A stretch of 64,000 bases of DNA from NCBI RefSeq assembly GCF_029227915.1, contig NC_079886.1, positions 8,804,001 through 8,868,000 of the forward strand, read 5' to 3'. The position numbers and the translations under genes are program-made. This DNA comes from Hydractinia symbiolongicarpus. Its lineage: Eukaryota > Cnidaria > Hydrozoa > Anthoathecata > Hydractiniidae. Numbering within the stretch: the stretch's first letter is position 1; each line of letters begins with the position of its first letter. A model generated the notes under the pieces. It searched no databases. It was not told the DNA's origin and was given only the letters and a program-made list of their open reading frames with translations. Of the stretch, positions 12,852-27,800 are shown piece after piece.

Positions 12852-15800
12852 TTAAACAGAATGCTTCGATGTCATACGAGTCCTTAATTCGTTCATGGCT
12901 TTAGCCTTCAGTTTATCTAACTCTCCGACGATGTTAAATATTTCAGTCGTTGATAGACCCGTAAAGTTTATTCTGTGAAGGGTTTCCGTGACGTCGCAAT
13001 TTTTTAGCTCATCGCAATCACTAGCGTCTTCCTGTAAAACGTCGTTTTGTATGGATGTCGGAGCGACGTCGCCGAAATCGAATGTTTCGTCTTGGTTTTC
13101 TATAACCGCATCAACTTCGGGTAATTTGACAGCATCAACTGCAAGTAATTTGACAGCATCAACTTCGGGTAGTTTCACAGCAACATCCGTGTCTTCAATG
13201 TCAGTCGAATTCGTAGCTACTTGTTCAGATAATGAGGTATTTTTTAAGACTTCTTCCTCGGTAAATAACGACGTCGGTTTAACAAGTTCGGCATGACGTG
13301 ACGGTGTTGCCAGAAGTGCCGCTTCTTTAGCGAGGGTATCATCTTTTGGCGGCGTGGTCGAATCTAAAAGAAAGGTTTGGATGTATATTATGTAACGTAC
13401 TATAGCGCGCATGTTAAACGTGATGATTATAAACTTTACTTACTTACACAAAAATAGAGCCAGGCGGTAAAAAGGTTTAAAACAGATGTAACTTCTTACC
13501 CATCATGCTTTTGTCTTCAGGTTGTGAAATAACCAACGGTGATTTAGGAAGAGCTTTCTCACGTGATGTTTGGGACGAAAAGTTACGCAAAGCATTTCGA
13601 ACTGTTTTTACTTTGGGTGATCGGAATGGCAAATTTTCAATTTGACTTTCTGACAACGAACTCAAATCTCCAACTGTTAAAATATTTTGTGCTCGGACCA
13701 AGTTGCCAATACCACGAGAAAATGTTAACGAAGGGAGGACTTTTTCTATTGGTGCTGTACACTTGATCAACTCGGGGTAAACGGCGATTTTATTAGCAGA
13801 ACTAACAGTTTTATCTCGAGACTAAAATGAAAAAAAGTTTACAGTAGATGACAATAATAGATTTTTAAACAAACACATACTAAGAACATGACCAACTTTC
13901 TGAGATATTAAAGAATTTTAGTTTTGACACTAATTTGAAAATTCCTGACAGAGTGGATACCCTGGTATATGCGCAAATATATAAAAGGAAGTAAAAGGAA
14001 ATTTCAAATCCGAAAAATATCACATCTTTATTATCAGTCTTAATCGCCAAAATCGCAAAAATGCCTTCCCGCTTAAATTTCTGATTTTCAATGTCAGAAT
14101 ATGACTGAGTGGATATAAAAATTGCTTAGGAATAAAATTAACGTTGGCAGATATCCAAGACGAATATCTCTCTCACCTTTCGTTTTAGCACTGTGAACTT
14201 CTTCGTCGATACTTCGTTTTCAGCGATAGGTTTGGCCAGTTCTTCTTGTTCTAATAACTTGCAACCTTCAGGAAGTTGAAACGAAACTCGTCTTGACTAC
14301 AAATAAAATTCATAGAGCTCACAACTTCACAGGTTTATACGTACATCAAATCTTTCTGTAGGTAACGCTTTGGAAAAATTAAAAATCTCCCATTATAGAT
14401 ATTCCCTGAAAAAAAGAATTACTAAGATTTTTTAATAAAAGTCAAGTACTACAAAGACATGGCCGACATCTAACACTCAGAATTATTTACCTGAGTCGCC
14501 TGCGTAGAGTGGCGTTTGAGCAATATAGAAAGGTAGGCGTTAGGTCCTTGTTTACCAGTAAGCATACATGATATAAAGCCAGTTGCCCGTCACGAATTTG
14601 GTATTGCGTGAAAGCTAAGATTTGTAAATTTTTTGTTTTCAAATCCGGCATCGTTTTATATAGGATGTCATGCCGCTATAGGCACTCATGCATGCTAATC
14701 TCTATGTTAGCCTAGTCAACTAAACGTTTTTTAAAAATATAGAATCCAATTGTTTTCAAACGAAAACTCAGACGGAAACAAATGTAAGAAAAAATCCATA
14801 AAATTTAAATTCCTCTCATAGCAAACCCCCCGAAATACAATCAACCAAGGAGCACAAAGTCGGTCTGATCACATCTTAAATAATACAAGAATTATTATAT
14901 TTGTTTGGGTGAATGAGGCCATTTGCGCATAAAACAAAGGATTTCCTGTGATTGACCACGTGAGCAAAGAACAAGAGAATTAACCAGCTCAAGAGCGTGG
15001 TCAGTATTGTGACCACAGAAAAATCGTCCGTAACCCTGCGTAATTTTTCCCACCTTAACTATTCCGATTTCCTAGTGGTAAAAAAATTTATGCTGCGTCC
15101 CCTGGCTATTTCTATGATACTATAAAAAGATCATTAGAAAAAATATTACCTTGCTAGGTGGTGAAGGCGAGCTAGTACCATTCGTCAACCTCTTTTTCAG
15201 TATACCTAGGACGGGCGATTGCGGTATTTCACATAGCCAAGATGGACTTCCAGCGCTAGTAGTGAGAGTAGTCGCAGCTAAGGTTTCCATCTTCGTTTTA
15301 ACTACAAGTGAAGGAAGGTTAGGCTTCTCGCTCACGAAGCTATTACACGTATCGCTTTTGATAATTATTTCAACGGATTTGCTTGCACGAGTTGAGTCAA
15401 ATTCGACAGATGTGTTTTTTCTTAGAGTATTTCCTATTAAATCTTTTTCTTTAAATGTTTGTATTTCTTCTGACAATCTGTTAGGTACTTGCTCCAATTT
15501 ATCTTTCGTGGCCTTTTCACTCGCTTCTGCAACTTCAGATATCCTCTTTTCTTCAATCGTTTTGTCGATAGTTTCCACAACAGCAGACTTGGTTGCTTCT
15601 TTAATCGTCGACTTTCTTTCCTTGATTACAGACCTTCTTGCTGACCCCGTTTTAAAATCGGCCACTACCTTACCTTTCGTACTGCCTATACTATGGCGAT
15701 GTTTCACTGGATTTTTATCTTTTCTTCGTGTTCTTCCAGCAACAGGGGACGGTTTCTTATTCTTTTCGTCCTGGCTGAAATCAAACACGTCTATGACGCG

Positions 15801-18800
15801 TTTAGGAGAGGAATTCTCTTTGCTTTCTGTTGCGCCTATTAAAGCATCGCCTTCTGATTTCCGTCTTTTGGTTTTGTTAACAGGTGCTAAAACGTTGGAG
15901 CGTTTTCTTTTGTCGCGTTTAGGTAACTTCTGCACTACGATCTTTGCTTCGACGTGCATCTGCTGAAAATTCTTAATCGTATCACCAGGATCTTTGTTCG
16001 CTTTTGTTGCAGAATACCTTTTCGTTTCTTCGTTGGGAGGACTGATCTCCTCCACAGAGCTGGTCATTATTTTTGACACAGGTTCGTCGCACGATTTATT
16101 TTGTTTGAAATCCAGCGGAGGAGACTCATGTGCTGTGTGTGCATTTACAAGCACCTTATCAACATTTTTACACGCACTCTCCGTCCAATTTATCAGTATT
16201 TCACTAGATTTAAATACATCTTTTAAACAAATATCATCTGAGCTGGAGCACTTTTCATCTTTTTTTAAATGTGTTTTTTCATGTTTCATAGAGTCACGCA
16301 GTTGTGTTAAAATCGATTTGTTCGCTTTTAAATCCGTGTCTGTTAATTCTTGTGTTTGTGAGGAAGGAACAATGTCAGGTGAAATATCCTCAGTTGCCTC
16401 CGCGCTGGCTGTCACGTCCAAATCCTCTATGTTTTCAGCAACAGTAATATTTTCATTCTCCGTTGTAGAATTATATTTTCTTACTACGTCATCGTTATCG
16501 TCCGCTAACAAAGATTGACTCATTTCTTCTTGACTATTCTCCTTTTGGTTCCCGACCTCGTCCGTTTTCTCTTCTTTGACTTTGCCTTCCAAAGCTGGTA
16601 CATCGAGTTGTGTGGTCTGATCTTGACTGAGACTATTAAATAGCGTCGTATCTTGCGATTGGTCGAGGTTATTATACATCATCGGCATGTCGCGACGTTC
16701 TCTCATTATCTCTTTCTGATGTTCCGTCAAAAGACGCTTCTTTTTTAGCGGAGAATCTTTTATCTCCACAAAGTCGGAAGAATTCTCGTTTAAGCTGATC
16801 GGCAGTTTACGGCGAACTTGTTTACCACCGAACGGCGATTTACTAATTGGAGAATTAACGACAGGTTTTACTGGCGATTTAAATAAGTTTAACTTTGGCT
16901 TCGTGTCGCTTTTAACTCCTCCACCGTGAAGGAAACTACCACGGATCTTCATTGGTGACGCTGACGTGACGGATTTTGTTTTCAACTTAGGGGAAGTGTC
17001 AACTTTAAAATGCGCAAACTGAGCCGTGTCATCTTGAGATTCGAACAAAACATCTTCCTGATTCGAAAGACGTTGCAAACCCGGTAAAACGAGAACGACT
17101 TTCGTTTTACAGTTCAATAAAGCATGTTTTAATTTCTCCGAATATTTCAAAGTATCGCTTTTACCGAAAGTTTTGTTCCAGAATTTCACCGTTCTCACCC
17201 GCAGTGGCTTTCTCTCGCTCTTTATAGACGCATAAATTAAATCTTCTAGCTTTTCTAACAGTTCAGTGGTAAAAACAATGTTCGTACTAATCTCATATGA
17301 GTCGTATATAACAGACACTAGTTTCTCTAGTTTCATGTGCAACTTGGGCGAACACTTGTACAACAATAGTTCAGTCAGAGTTGGCGATAATTCGTGCGTG
17401 CATTCCGATACAATAGTACCACTTATTACGCTTGTGTAAAAGTAGTCTAATACATCTGTTAAGTGCAATAACAACTTGTCCGCGGTTTTGTCATCCTATA
17501 AGATATACAAAAAATGGAATTTACATATAAAAGAGCTTGAACAGTTGTCAATGAATCCTTATGTTCATTTATTAATTTATTTTTAAAAAAACCTTCAAGA
17601 CTTCAAATTGTAGAACGTTTTGTACACACAAAAAAAAATTACAATCAGCAATTCTGTACCAAGATCCGCGAAAACGAGGTTATATATTATTAACCGACGA
17701 TTAGGCGAGGTTTTATGGGAACAGCACCTATGGCAAATTTGAAAAAAACACTCAAGCCAGATATTCTATAAACTTTTGTAATTTGAATGACGCAGCAGAA
17801 AACCTATTTTTTTTTTTATAAAAAGCGAGAAGTTTATTTAAACATCCAAAGCTCGCATTAACTATCCCTCCAATTAACCAGGTCACTACGGGGAACGATC
17901 GTTCTGTTACATCCCGCCGTTGCTCTAACTTTTAAACAGCGTGAGCGATTTTTCGTTAGCCAAAAGTATTGTCATAATGATTATATTTTTAGGATTTCCT
18001 TGTAACAGTCATTTATTTGACAGAAAAATAAAAAAATTCGTTCCACAAGACTTTACTCGTACGCCAATTTTATGCTGTCATGATTATTATTATTAGTAAT
18101 TGAGATAATTTTACGCAACCGACATAAATAGTGTAATACGTCATTTGACCCTCGCCTCAGCCCACAATATCTGGCTAAACTCGTTACCAGCTCATTAAGC
18201 TTTTTTTAATAGAACAAAATAGCGTACGCTACAGACGAGTTTGCCGAACCTTCACAAGCGTGCATAATGGCGGATATCAGCGGTACGACAGAAGGTCAAC
18301 AGAAAGGCCAGGTAGTGATGCAACAAGCCCGTTTTGCACTCATAAAGAGTAAAATGAGTTTTTCTCTTTCGTTATCAGTATTTTTCAGTAGGTTTTACCC
18401 TATTTGTAGATTAATGTGCTATCCGCCCCCAACAACGCATTGTAAAATTCAGACAAGTGTAAATAAAAAAAAATAAAAAATCTTAGACCAGTTTTACCTT
18501 CTTTAATTGCTCAAAAAGCTGCAGTAGTAACTTCTTTAGGGTTATTACAAATGAATTGAAATTTCCCAAAGGATTACCAAACTTTTTAGCCATTTTTGAG
18601 GGCGTCATATGAGCAGATAAAGGTTGCCGTTGTATTTCTGTAAAGTCAGCGCAACGAAGTGCTATATCAACCATTTGAAGGAGGAGCAGATGGGACTTCT
18701 GATGCTTGAAAGACTAAAGACAAAAATGTAAAAAATATGTTATATAATTTTTAATAGTATTTCTGTTTAGGAATCCTCTATATAAAGACTAAAAATCAAT

Positions 18801-21800
18801 CGAATTTTTATTCATTTTTATAGCTGTAAACAGTGATAACAAGCTAGATTGACACTTAAGGTGGCCACAAAAATCTTTTCCGAGAAAAAAAAGATTTTGA
18901 GGATTATAAAGGAGGTTTTGCACTGAATTCAGAGGATTTTTTTCGAAGAAATGAACAATTCGAACAAAAATAGAGGATTTTAGAGGATCAGCTTATTTTT
19001 ATTTTTATAGATTTCTCAAATCTATCTATTTCTGATGCCAAGAACAAATATGCTTAGGATTATTTTCATAATAAATAATTAAACAACAATTGAAATAAAA
19101 CTTTTAAAGAGAGACGTATTGTTAACATAGTTGATAGAATTAAAAGTTTATCACTATAACAAATGGTAAAACTATCAAAATCTTATCAGTGTACCTGAAA
19201 AAAAATCGAGGATTGGTCACCTATTCAACCTTTTAGAGGAAAATAGAGGAACTTAGTGAGAGTTTTTTAAAAAAGAGGACTTTTGAGGATTTTAGAGGAG
19301 GGGTGTGGCCACGGTGACATTGGTATTAAAAAAGCTGCAACCGACATATTTTCCTCATGACTACAACACAATACTCTAACTAACCTTATAATCTATCAGT
19401 GCACACAGTCCTTTACAGAACTCTTCCAGACCTACATTTAACTCCACACCAGCAAGTAAGTTAACAGCTCTGCAGAATTTCTGATATGTTTCCTTCCAAA
19501 CCTTAAGTAGCTCTTTCATAGTGCCATCCGGTAATTGCAGTATGTCGATAGATTTAATTGGGTATGTTAGAGCATGCAGCATAGTTGAAAAGTCGTACTT
19601 CAATGAGTTTCCTTGGTTAACATCATTGGTCTTTTTCACGTAACGATTTAATAAGATAGTCAGAGTACTCCACAACCTCCAACGTATATCTTGCAATGTA
19701 ATAAAACTTAAAAAATAACGTAAAACAATTAAACATACCTTAGTATAGTAGTGGCAAAAAATAATAACTGGTTTAAAGATAGGTCTTAAATCAATAACAT
19801 GCTTTTAGGGGCAACTACCCTCGTAATCACGTTACAACCATGGTCAAATATTCGTAATGTGATAAACAATAGAATTGAAAGAACTCGATCAGCACCGATT
19901 GATTGGCAATAGAGGTGTTAAATAAGTAACTACTTCTGCGTTTTTTTAAAAGCAACAACTCACCTGTTTGCTCTCTCCAGCAGAGAAAGCAAAACTTGTG
20001 TGTGTTTCAACTGGTCCGACATTGCAGAGAACACAACACCAAGCATTCGCTCATAGATAATAAAAAATCTAAAAGAATTATGTTGAAGTCAATCTTAAAA
20101 AACTACACTGTAAAATCTTTTTAAAATTTTGAAAAAAGGGCTGCTATTTTTTGCCAACCATTTTTATTTTGTTTTTCAAAACTATTTTTGGGTATATTTT
20201 ACGCCCTTATTTCAAGGTTGTTTAGTTATTCAGACAAGACATTCAGGGTATCCTCCACAAAGACAGACAGACAGGTTACTATGGGTGTTTGTATTGTAAC
20301 TAGAATGAGAATCAGCTAAAAATTAGGAGGCTTGGGACGAGCAAACGAGTGTGATTTTGAAAAAAAAGATTACTGATGATGAAAATGTCAAATTTGCTAT
20401 TAATTAAATATGACATCATAATTTATGCAGCATAATTTAATTTGAAAATCTTTAAATGTGAATACCTTGAGAACGAAAAGAGCTTTTTAAAAATTCAAAA
20501 AGACTTGTTAACTAACTTTTTAGGCTCTATAATAAAAGTCCAACATCATTTTATACCTCAGGTTTCCATCAAAACTAACTTTAGTGTTCAAAGCCCAGTA
20601 GACATCCTGCCCTGTCAAAACACCTCCAAAAAATAAAAAACCACCTTTTGCAAACAAACATTACTCTAATTCCAGACATTCTTGGCAGACGTATCAACAC
20701 TGGTAATAGATAGGTTAATTTTAAGTTTACCAGTCTTTATCATGCGTTCCACATAATAAACCCCTCAAAAACGGTAATCGAAAGAAGAAATGTCCTGGAA
20801 TTCATTTTTTCGCGAAATGCATGATATTCAATTCTAGCGTAATAATAGGACGCGAAATACTATGAGAATTAGTTTCTTTATGGTATACATACAATCAGAG
20901 TTTTTATCTTTATGACCATGTTTTGAAATTTACAATAGATGTGAATTGAATGTATATTGATATTTTACCATTTTTTTTTGTATTTTTGTTGAAGACACAA
21001 AGAATACACACAGAACAACTTGAGCAAAATTATACTGTGAATTTGTTACAAAATAAAAGCTACCTCTCTTGCTCATAACCACTTTTCTCAAGAATGTTTT
21101 TACTCAGCAATAACTGAACAACAAAAATACATGGCAATCCATCTTCATTTGAGTCGTTATGTAAATCAGGTAGAGTGAGAGGTAGGATTTCTTCTGGAAT
21201 AAGTGCTAATATTTTCTGGAAAAGAAGAAATATACATGGATTTAGCAAGACAAAAATTGCATACACCCGCTGCATTTACAGCCAATCTGTATTATCCAAA
21301 AAATTAACCCAGGGTAAAATATGTTCCACGGTTTCCAATTGGGTCTTAAAATATTACTTCTAGTTGGTCTTGTTTCTAAGGTGGCTGCAGTAGTGCATAG
21401 TAATAAAATCAAAAAAACAAATTTTAAACATAGAAAAACAAACAAACAAAATAGTTTAGACTCGTACCAACGTCAGAGTCACACTTAACAGTGATTGCTC
21501 AATCATTTCTTGAATTGAAATTAAAACTTTACACCACATGGCTTTAGGTGTATCTAAACCACCGAAAAATAAGTTAATTGCCCATGCCATCGAATATAAC
21601 CATAGAAAGCAAAAACAAAAAAATTGGTAAACAACAACAACAACAACATCAACAATAACAAAACAACAACAATAATAACAACAACAACAGCAATAACAAC
21701 AACAACAAACTTTTAGTTAGGTAGCAGAGATGTTTACCTTCGTGTCCAACAAACTTTCTCAGTGCAATCAAAAATTCCATCCATAGCTGGATTATTTTCA

Positions 21801-24800
21801 CTTCTAAAGAAGAATCTATACTTCAGCTTGCAGCACATAATTAACTTAAAGAGATTTTTTATCCCAGAAATATTTTTTTTACCATTTTTATCACCACAAG
21901 TCTCTGTTGCATTCATGATGTACCCCAAAATTTTATGAAAATGTAGCGATATGTTTTCCTCAGAAAGCATTGGTCCTGGAAAGTGCTCTATGTAAGAAAC
22001 AGTCATAAAGTTGAAGCTTTGATATATTTAGCACATCAATGAATGACATTCTTTCCTTAAAAAAAACTTACAAAAAACAAAGAAACTCTGGTATAATTTT
22101 TTCTAAATATTAATGCCCCACTTTTGATTGTGTCAGGAAAGTTGAAATATGGAAAAGATATAGTTGCATGCTTTGCTGTTTTTAGTAGGAAAAAAAAAGA
22201 GTAGCATATCAAGCGCACTTACATACAGCTCTATTTATGTACGCTATAAAACAACAAAGCATGAAATTAAAATTGTAGCACTGGTTAACACATTTGCTTG
22301 TGGATTCTAGATCTAGCGTTGAGCAAAGACCGAATTCCAATCTCTGGGTTGGGACGGTTTGGCCAAAAAGTATAATAACATCATAAAAGGAAATTTAGTT
22401 TAGTGGGCAACGTTTCGGGAGATCCTTCTCCCATCGAAGGATCTCCCGAAACGTCGCCTACTAAACTATCATGTTTAAGAAATGATAAACTTTCCACAGT
22501 AATATGAATACTGAACAAACAAACTGAAATAATATCTTCAATAATAAGGAAATTAGTTACACACCCAATTTAAAACCCCTAACACCAGTTCTTTCAGTTT
22601 GTTCCATTAGTAACTGAATAACTATCTCAGCTGAAAGTAACTTTGTTGAAGATGTGACGACATGTGGTGACTTAGGTGATCGAGCAGTTGACTTGGTTTT
22701 GCTTGATTGTTCAGGTGTTAAAGCACTTGTTGTAACAGGAAGATGCTTGTAAACATCTGGTGGAGCGAGATACACATCAAGTAGTGGAATAACCATCTAT
22801 AACAAAATACAAGGTAAATAAACATTAACATGCAACAACCCTTACCTTTCCCAGATCCATATCATATCATCCATGGCATATCCCAGAGTGAAAACAGAAA
22901 TTTTAGTTTAATATAGAATAAAAATAAACAGAGATAAACACCTTCTCAACATATTTGTTTATTTGGTTGTTAATTTTACATATAAGATGCCAGTTTGTTT
23001 TCAAACTTTCATTTGCTACAACTTCATTTCTGTATCGAATCTAAATAACAATTATTTTCTGTACTGATAAGCTCAGTAGATGTTCAATTTATAGCTAATA
23101 GAGATAAACTTATGTTCACAAAATAGAAATGTGAATTTTCTCTCTTCTTTTATTTGTTTTCACCTTTTCAACATTTGTGATTTTATATACTGGTAAGTGG
23201 AGGTCTATAGGAACCAAATCACATTTACAATGGAAATGTTATCTATCAACAGAATATCGTGCAAAAAAATTTTGATAAGAAAAACAAAAACCAGCAAATA
23301 TTTCAGCATTGAAGGTAATGCTATGCACAGTATTATCACCATCTGTGATTGAAAACTGTTAAACTATATTAAGAATTTATTGCTTACCTTTAATGGCAGT
23401 AAAAAGATTTTTTCCATCTTTCGTGTAAATTCATCTAACAAAGCAAAATAAACAAGCAATGCCCAAATTGTTAGCAAATACTTTTTATTCACAGAAAATA
23501 ATCAATGGTATATACCTGGCCTCATAAAAACAACATCAATAAGTGCTCTCCAAAGATTATTTAAAGCCAAAGTAATCTCAGGTGATTTGGATGCAAAAGA
23601 CTAAATTGAAAAAAAAAACATTTGCACCTTTTATTTGTTTATTATAAATGGCAAAACCCTAAAATACCAGTACGTAAAGGAAAAAATTCTGGATAAAAAA
23701 ACGAGCTTAGCATTAAAAATCACTAAAGAAAAGTCCTAAGAGAGACTAAAATTGTGTAAGTGAAGAATGTGTTATTATGATGTTGATAGTTTAGATGATT
23801 GGAAAGAAAAAACAAAACTCAACAACTTAAATTAAAATAATGTTGTTAAAATAAAAGATGGGGGATCAAAAAATTGATGTAGCTTGCAGGTTTTGGGAAA
23901 AGAAATCAGACCCAACCCTTTCAGCTTAATATAAGACACTAACTTATTCCAACAGTAAGATGTACTTTACTGTAATAAATTAGTACAGAAATAATTTCTA
24001 TTTGAAACACGTACCAGCATCACTAATCAATTAAGACTTGTATAAGGAATATTACCTTTTCAGCTATCTTTAACAACGGGTTGGTGACACTTACAGGATC
24101 CAATTCAAAGAAACCCTATAAATTTTTTTACAATGTAAACACCCTTTCATGTAATACCCTACACACATAATAAAAGAAACAATGGTGCTTTTATTACCTC
24201 TCCAATCAATCGCAAAATACAAGCCCAAAGATTTAACACATGCACAGGACAGGTGTTGTTATGAAAAAAATCCTTTAGTGTTTTGCTCAATTCCTAAAAA
24301 AATATAGTGTATAGTTTAGCCGTTGTCTGTCTGTCTCTGCACAAAATAGTACTGCAAGTAGCGAGACACACAAAATGCGGAATAGAAAGGACGGGCAAAA
24401 CTGTGGATTTACCCATGGACCACTGACTAGCATAATAATAATGCACCATCATAAAAAGAGCAAAACAAGTTGAGGACACTTAAAATTTCACAACTCACTC
24501 TTTGATTTAGTTGATCCAGCAAATATGTTTGAACAAACTGCTGCGAAGGCAAGAAAGTTAAACTAGCTTCGATAACCTCTAAACCAATATCTCTGTTCTA
24601 TATATAGAAAAAATAAGCTTTAGAAGAATTATAAACAAAATGAACAAAGAAAATACAAAAAATAATATTACAATAACACAACTTTTTATGACATATCATT
24701 ATTATAACAGCTTGTTTTAATATATCTCCTGTTAACAGACTGTTGGGGTGTGGTAGAGCGTTTGCCTCCAGTGCGAAAGGTCTTGGGTTCAAACCCGACC

Positions 24801-27800
24801 TAGTCATGCCAGAGATTATAAAAGTGAGAATCGATCCTTTCTGCTTAACATTCATCATAGCTCGGATAGGAGCTTTAAATGCACTAGGACTTTCTTCACA
24901 GGACCCTCATTGATAACAGTTCTATTAGGAACTGAAAAGGCCTTTCCGGGTAAATAATAATAATAATAATAAAATTCCTCATAGCTCAACATTTTTATCA
25001 GAATACATACTTTTGGAACAGCACTAGTCGCTAGATGAAATACTTTTGGAATCCATAATTTCGAATGTTCTTTCATTTCATTTGGACACTGTTCACACAA
25101 TCTAAAGCATTAAGGGATAATAAACTATAAAATAAACAAAGGTTACAGTCAAGAGTCTCCTAAAATCACAAAACGGTTTGGCATTACTTAAAAGTCTTTA
25201 TATCATGAAGTTTTATAGGGTTTCTTTTAACAATACCTTTTTATAGTCTTTAGTCCTTCATTAAAGATAGTTCCAGATTTATTCTTTTCCTCTGTACACA
25301 TGTCAACAAACAATGATATAATTTTCACAACCTGAAAAAAAATTACTGGAAAATAAAGGAGGTATAGAAATTTCAAAATATACATAATACGTTTTGCAAA
25401 AAAATTGTTCATCTTGTTTTTCAAAGTAAATTTTGGTTTACAATGTAAATCACTACATGATTCAGGCCATTCCTTGAGACGAGTGCGATCGCATGCGCAC
25501 TCGCCCGCAAACTGGTGAAAAAATTTACGAGTGCTTTTTATCGCACTCGTAAATTATTTCTTTTTCTAAAATATTATAGAATGATGAAAAGAGCTATTAA
25601 ACCTAAAGTAAAAATTCTGTTTTTTATGTATTTTTTTAGCATAAAAATAAACAACATAATATTTATCACGGGTTGTCTGTAACAGCGATGTACGGAACAA
25701 TCTTTTCTAATGTTTATAGAATTTTGTTATCTATTTATATCTCAGCAATCACAGTGTGCACGATAAAATGAATGGCGGCAATAAAAAGGAGATAGTTGCG
25801 TGTGTCTAATTAATTGTATTTTATATTTATTTTTGATATTCTCTGTGGCCACCTGTTGCTTGAAGGTAGCGAACATAAAATTATCAGAAATAAAATTATC
25901 ATCTATACTATTTATCTATTTATTTTAACATCAATATTTTCAACAGGAATTAATAATTAAGTCCTGGGCACTAGGTTGTGAAATACATGTCAATTAAACT
26001 TAAAAATGATACCTGCTATATTGCTCTATTACCAGAAGCAAATCATTTCAATGTGCTCAATGTGATTGCAAAGATATAAATAGATTAGAATTACATTCAA
26101 CACAAAAGAAAAATGATCTCCAGCATTGTGTTTCAGAGAGAGCTCATAACATTAGCAAGCAATAGAAAGTAAAAACAATTTCACAACATTTTTTTGAATA
26201 GCAGAAAAAAAGATGTTGTGCAATAATTGAAATGTATTTTTATATTTTCACCACTAGGTGGCTGAAGAAAACACCTTCTTGGTGGCCCACAAATATAATT
26301 GTTCGTACACAAGAAAAGTATGACGTGAATATTCATCTTTATGCCCTTCAAAATAAATATTGTTTTATTCATACACAATGAGAGTGCACAACTCAAAATC
26401 TTCCTTTTATATTTCTTTTAATCATATATTTCTTGCAAGACTTAAACCTCATTTCTATACAGCTTAAATAACATATAATGTTGTGGTAAACAAAAAAAAG
26501 TTAAGTGTGAATCACACTTGCAGATATTCATATCGCACTTGTAAATTTTGCTTACGAGTGCGATTTTTCACACACCATAGCACTTGTAGCTCTGGCATAG
26601 TTTTATTCAAGAAATGGCCTGATGATTCTGTAATCAGTACTTGTTTTCTAAACTAGTACTTGACAGAAATAAAACAAAAGAATCGTTTAGCAAATCAAAA
26701 CATTTACAGAAATTTACTTATCTACTTTAGTTCCTATGTTAGTCAAGGAAATCATGGTTAAAAGATTTGAGGCATCTTTTATATGCTGTTTTTGCTAGTG
26801 AAATTTAACAGCAAACAAATGATCTTACTTTTGCCCTATGCCTATACAAAACAAAGGGAGATGTTATTCGTTAAATTTACAGCCTTTACACCTTGAAAAT
26901 GGTACAGTTTAAAATACTAATGTTAAAACATATTGGAAGGATAATTTATCACTCTCAGTAAAACGAACCAGATGAGTAAGCTTGATTTATTTTTATTGGC
27001 AAAACCTATTTAAATTTACATTTGTTTCATTAAAAAACTTACATGCTCAGACATAATTTCTGCTTTTATTCGCTGATGACTTAAACACCAGAAACATCGA
27101 ACGTATACAGATTTCTCATGCTCTGTTTTCAATGTGCTGCAGATTTCTACAAAAACAATAGCATTGTTAAAATTTAAACTATTCACTTTGAGAACACATG
27201 AATAAACAAGTGATACTATTCACCCTTGTTACTGTAAGTTAACCATAGTGGGATGAAGGGAAAAATTTTAGACGGAAGTTTTTACTACTTTCTTAGTCTC
27301 GATTGATCTATCACCTTTAGGGGGACAAGAAATGATGGTTATAAATTACAAATTCCATTCACAAAACTCAAATATGCAAAATCTGGTTTCTTTTCAATGG
27401 GTGTTACACTATACAACGAGCTACCATTAAATATTCGTAAAATTGAAAATTTTAATTTGTTTAGGAAAAATGTTTTGAAGATTTTTAACCGTTGATTTGA
27501 TTTTGATTTATATCCGATAGTCCCATACTCCATTGGATAGTACAGAGTTGTCTGTTTGATTTAACGTGCTTATTTTTCCTGCGGAGACTTAACTTCAGTT
27601 GTGATATTTTATTTGTAGCCTGTTAGTTTCATAAACAGACATTTGCTGTTTATTCTATCATCTCACACAATCTGGCAGTTTTAGCTAATTTTAAGACTTT
27701 TTAACTAGTTTTATTTTTATTGCTTATATAATATATATTTTTACCTTACTATATTTAGATTTTTATTTTTAAAGACAGGACGTTTGTCAACAGCAATATT

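Noticed and set aside
15151-15966. 271-codon plus-strand open frame
   Set aside because: It is the antisense shadow of the large RIF1 exon, which has clear homology on the minus strand.
21734-21882. Extension of the RIF1 exon down to 21,734 (open frame continues)
   Set aside because: Only the GTAAAA donor at 21,881-21,882 gives the right phase for the next exon and restores the alignment; the remaining open frame is intron read-through.
24735-24810. Functional tRNA gene
   Set aside because: A and B boxes are present but the acceptor and anticodon stems do not form; with its body and (AAT)n tail it is a SINE.
25456-25560. CRISPR-like or telomeric repeat array
   Set aside because: The CGAGTGCGAT blocks are few, palindromic and limited to the ends of one element; no spacers of uniform length.
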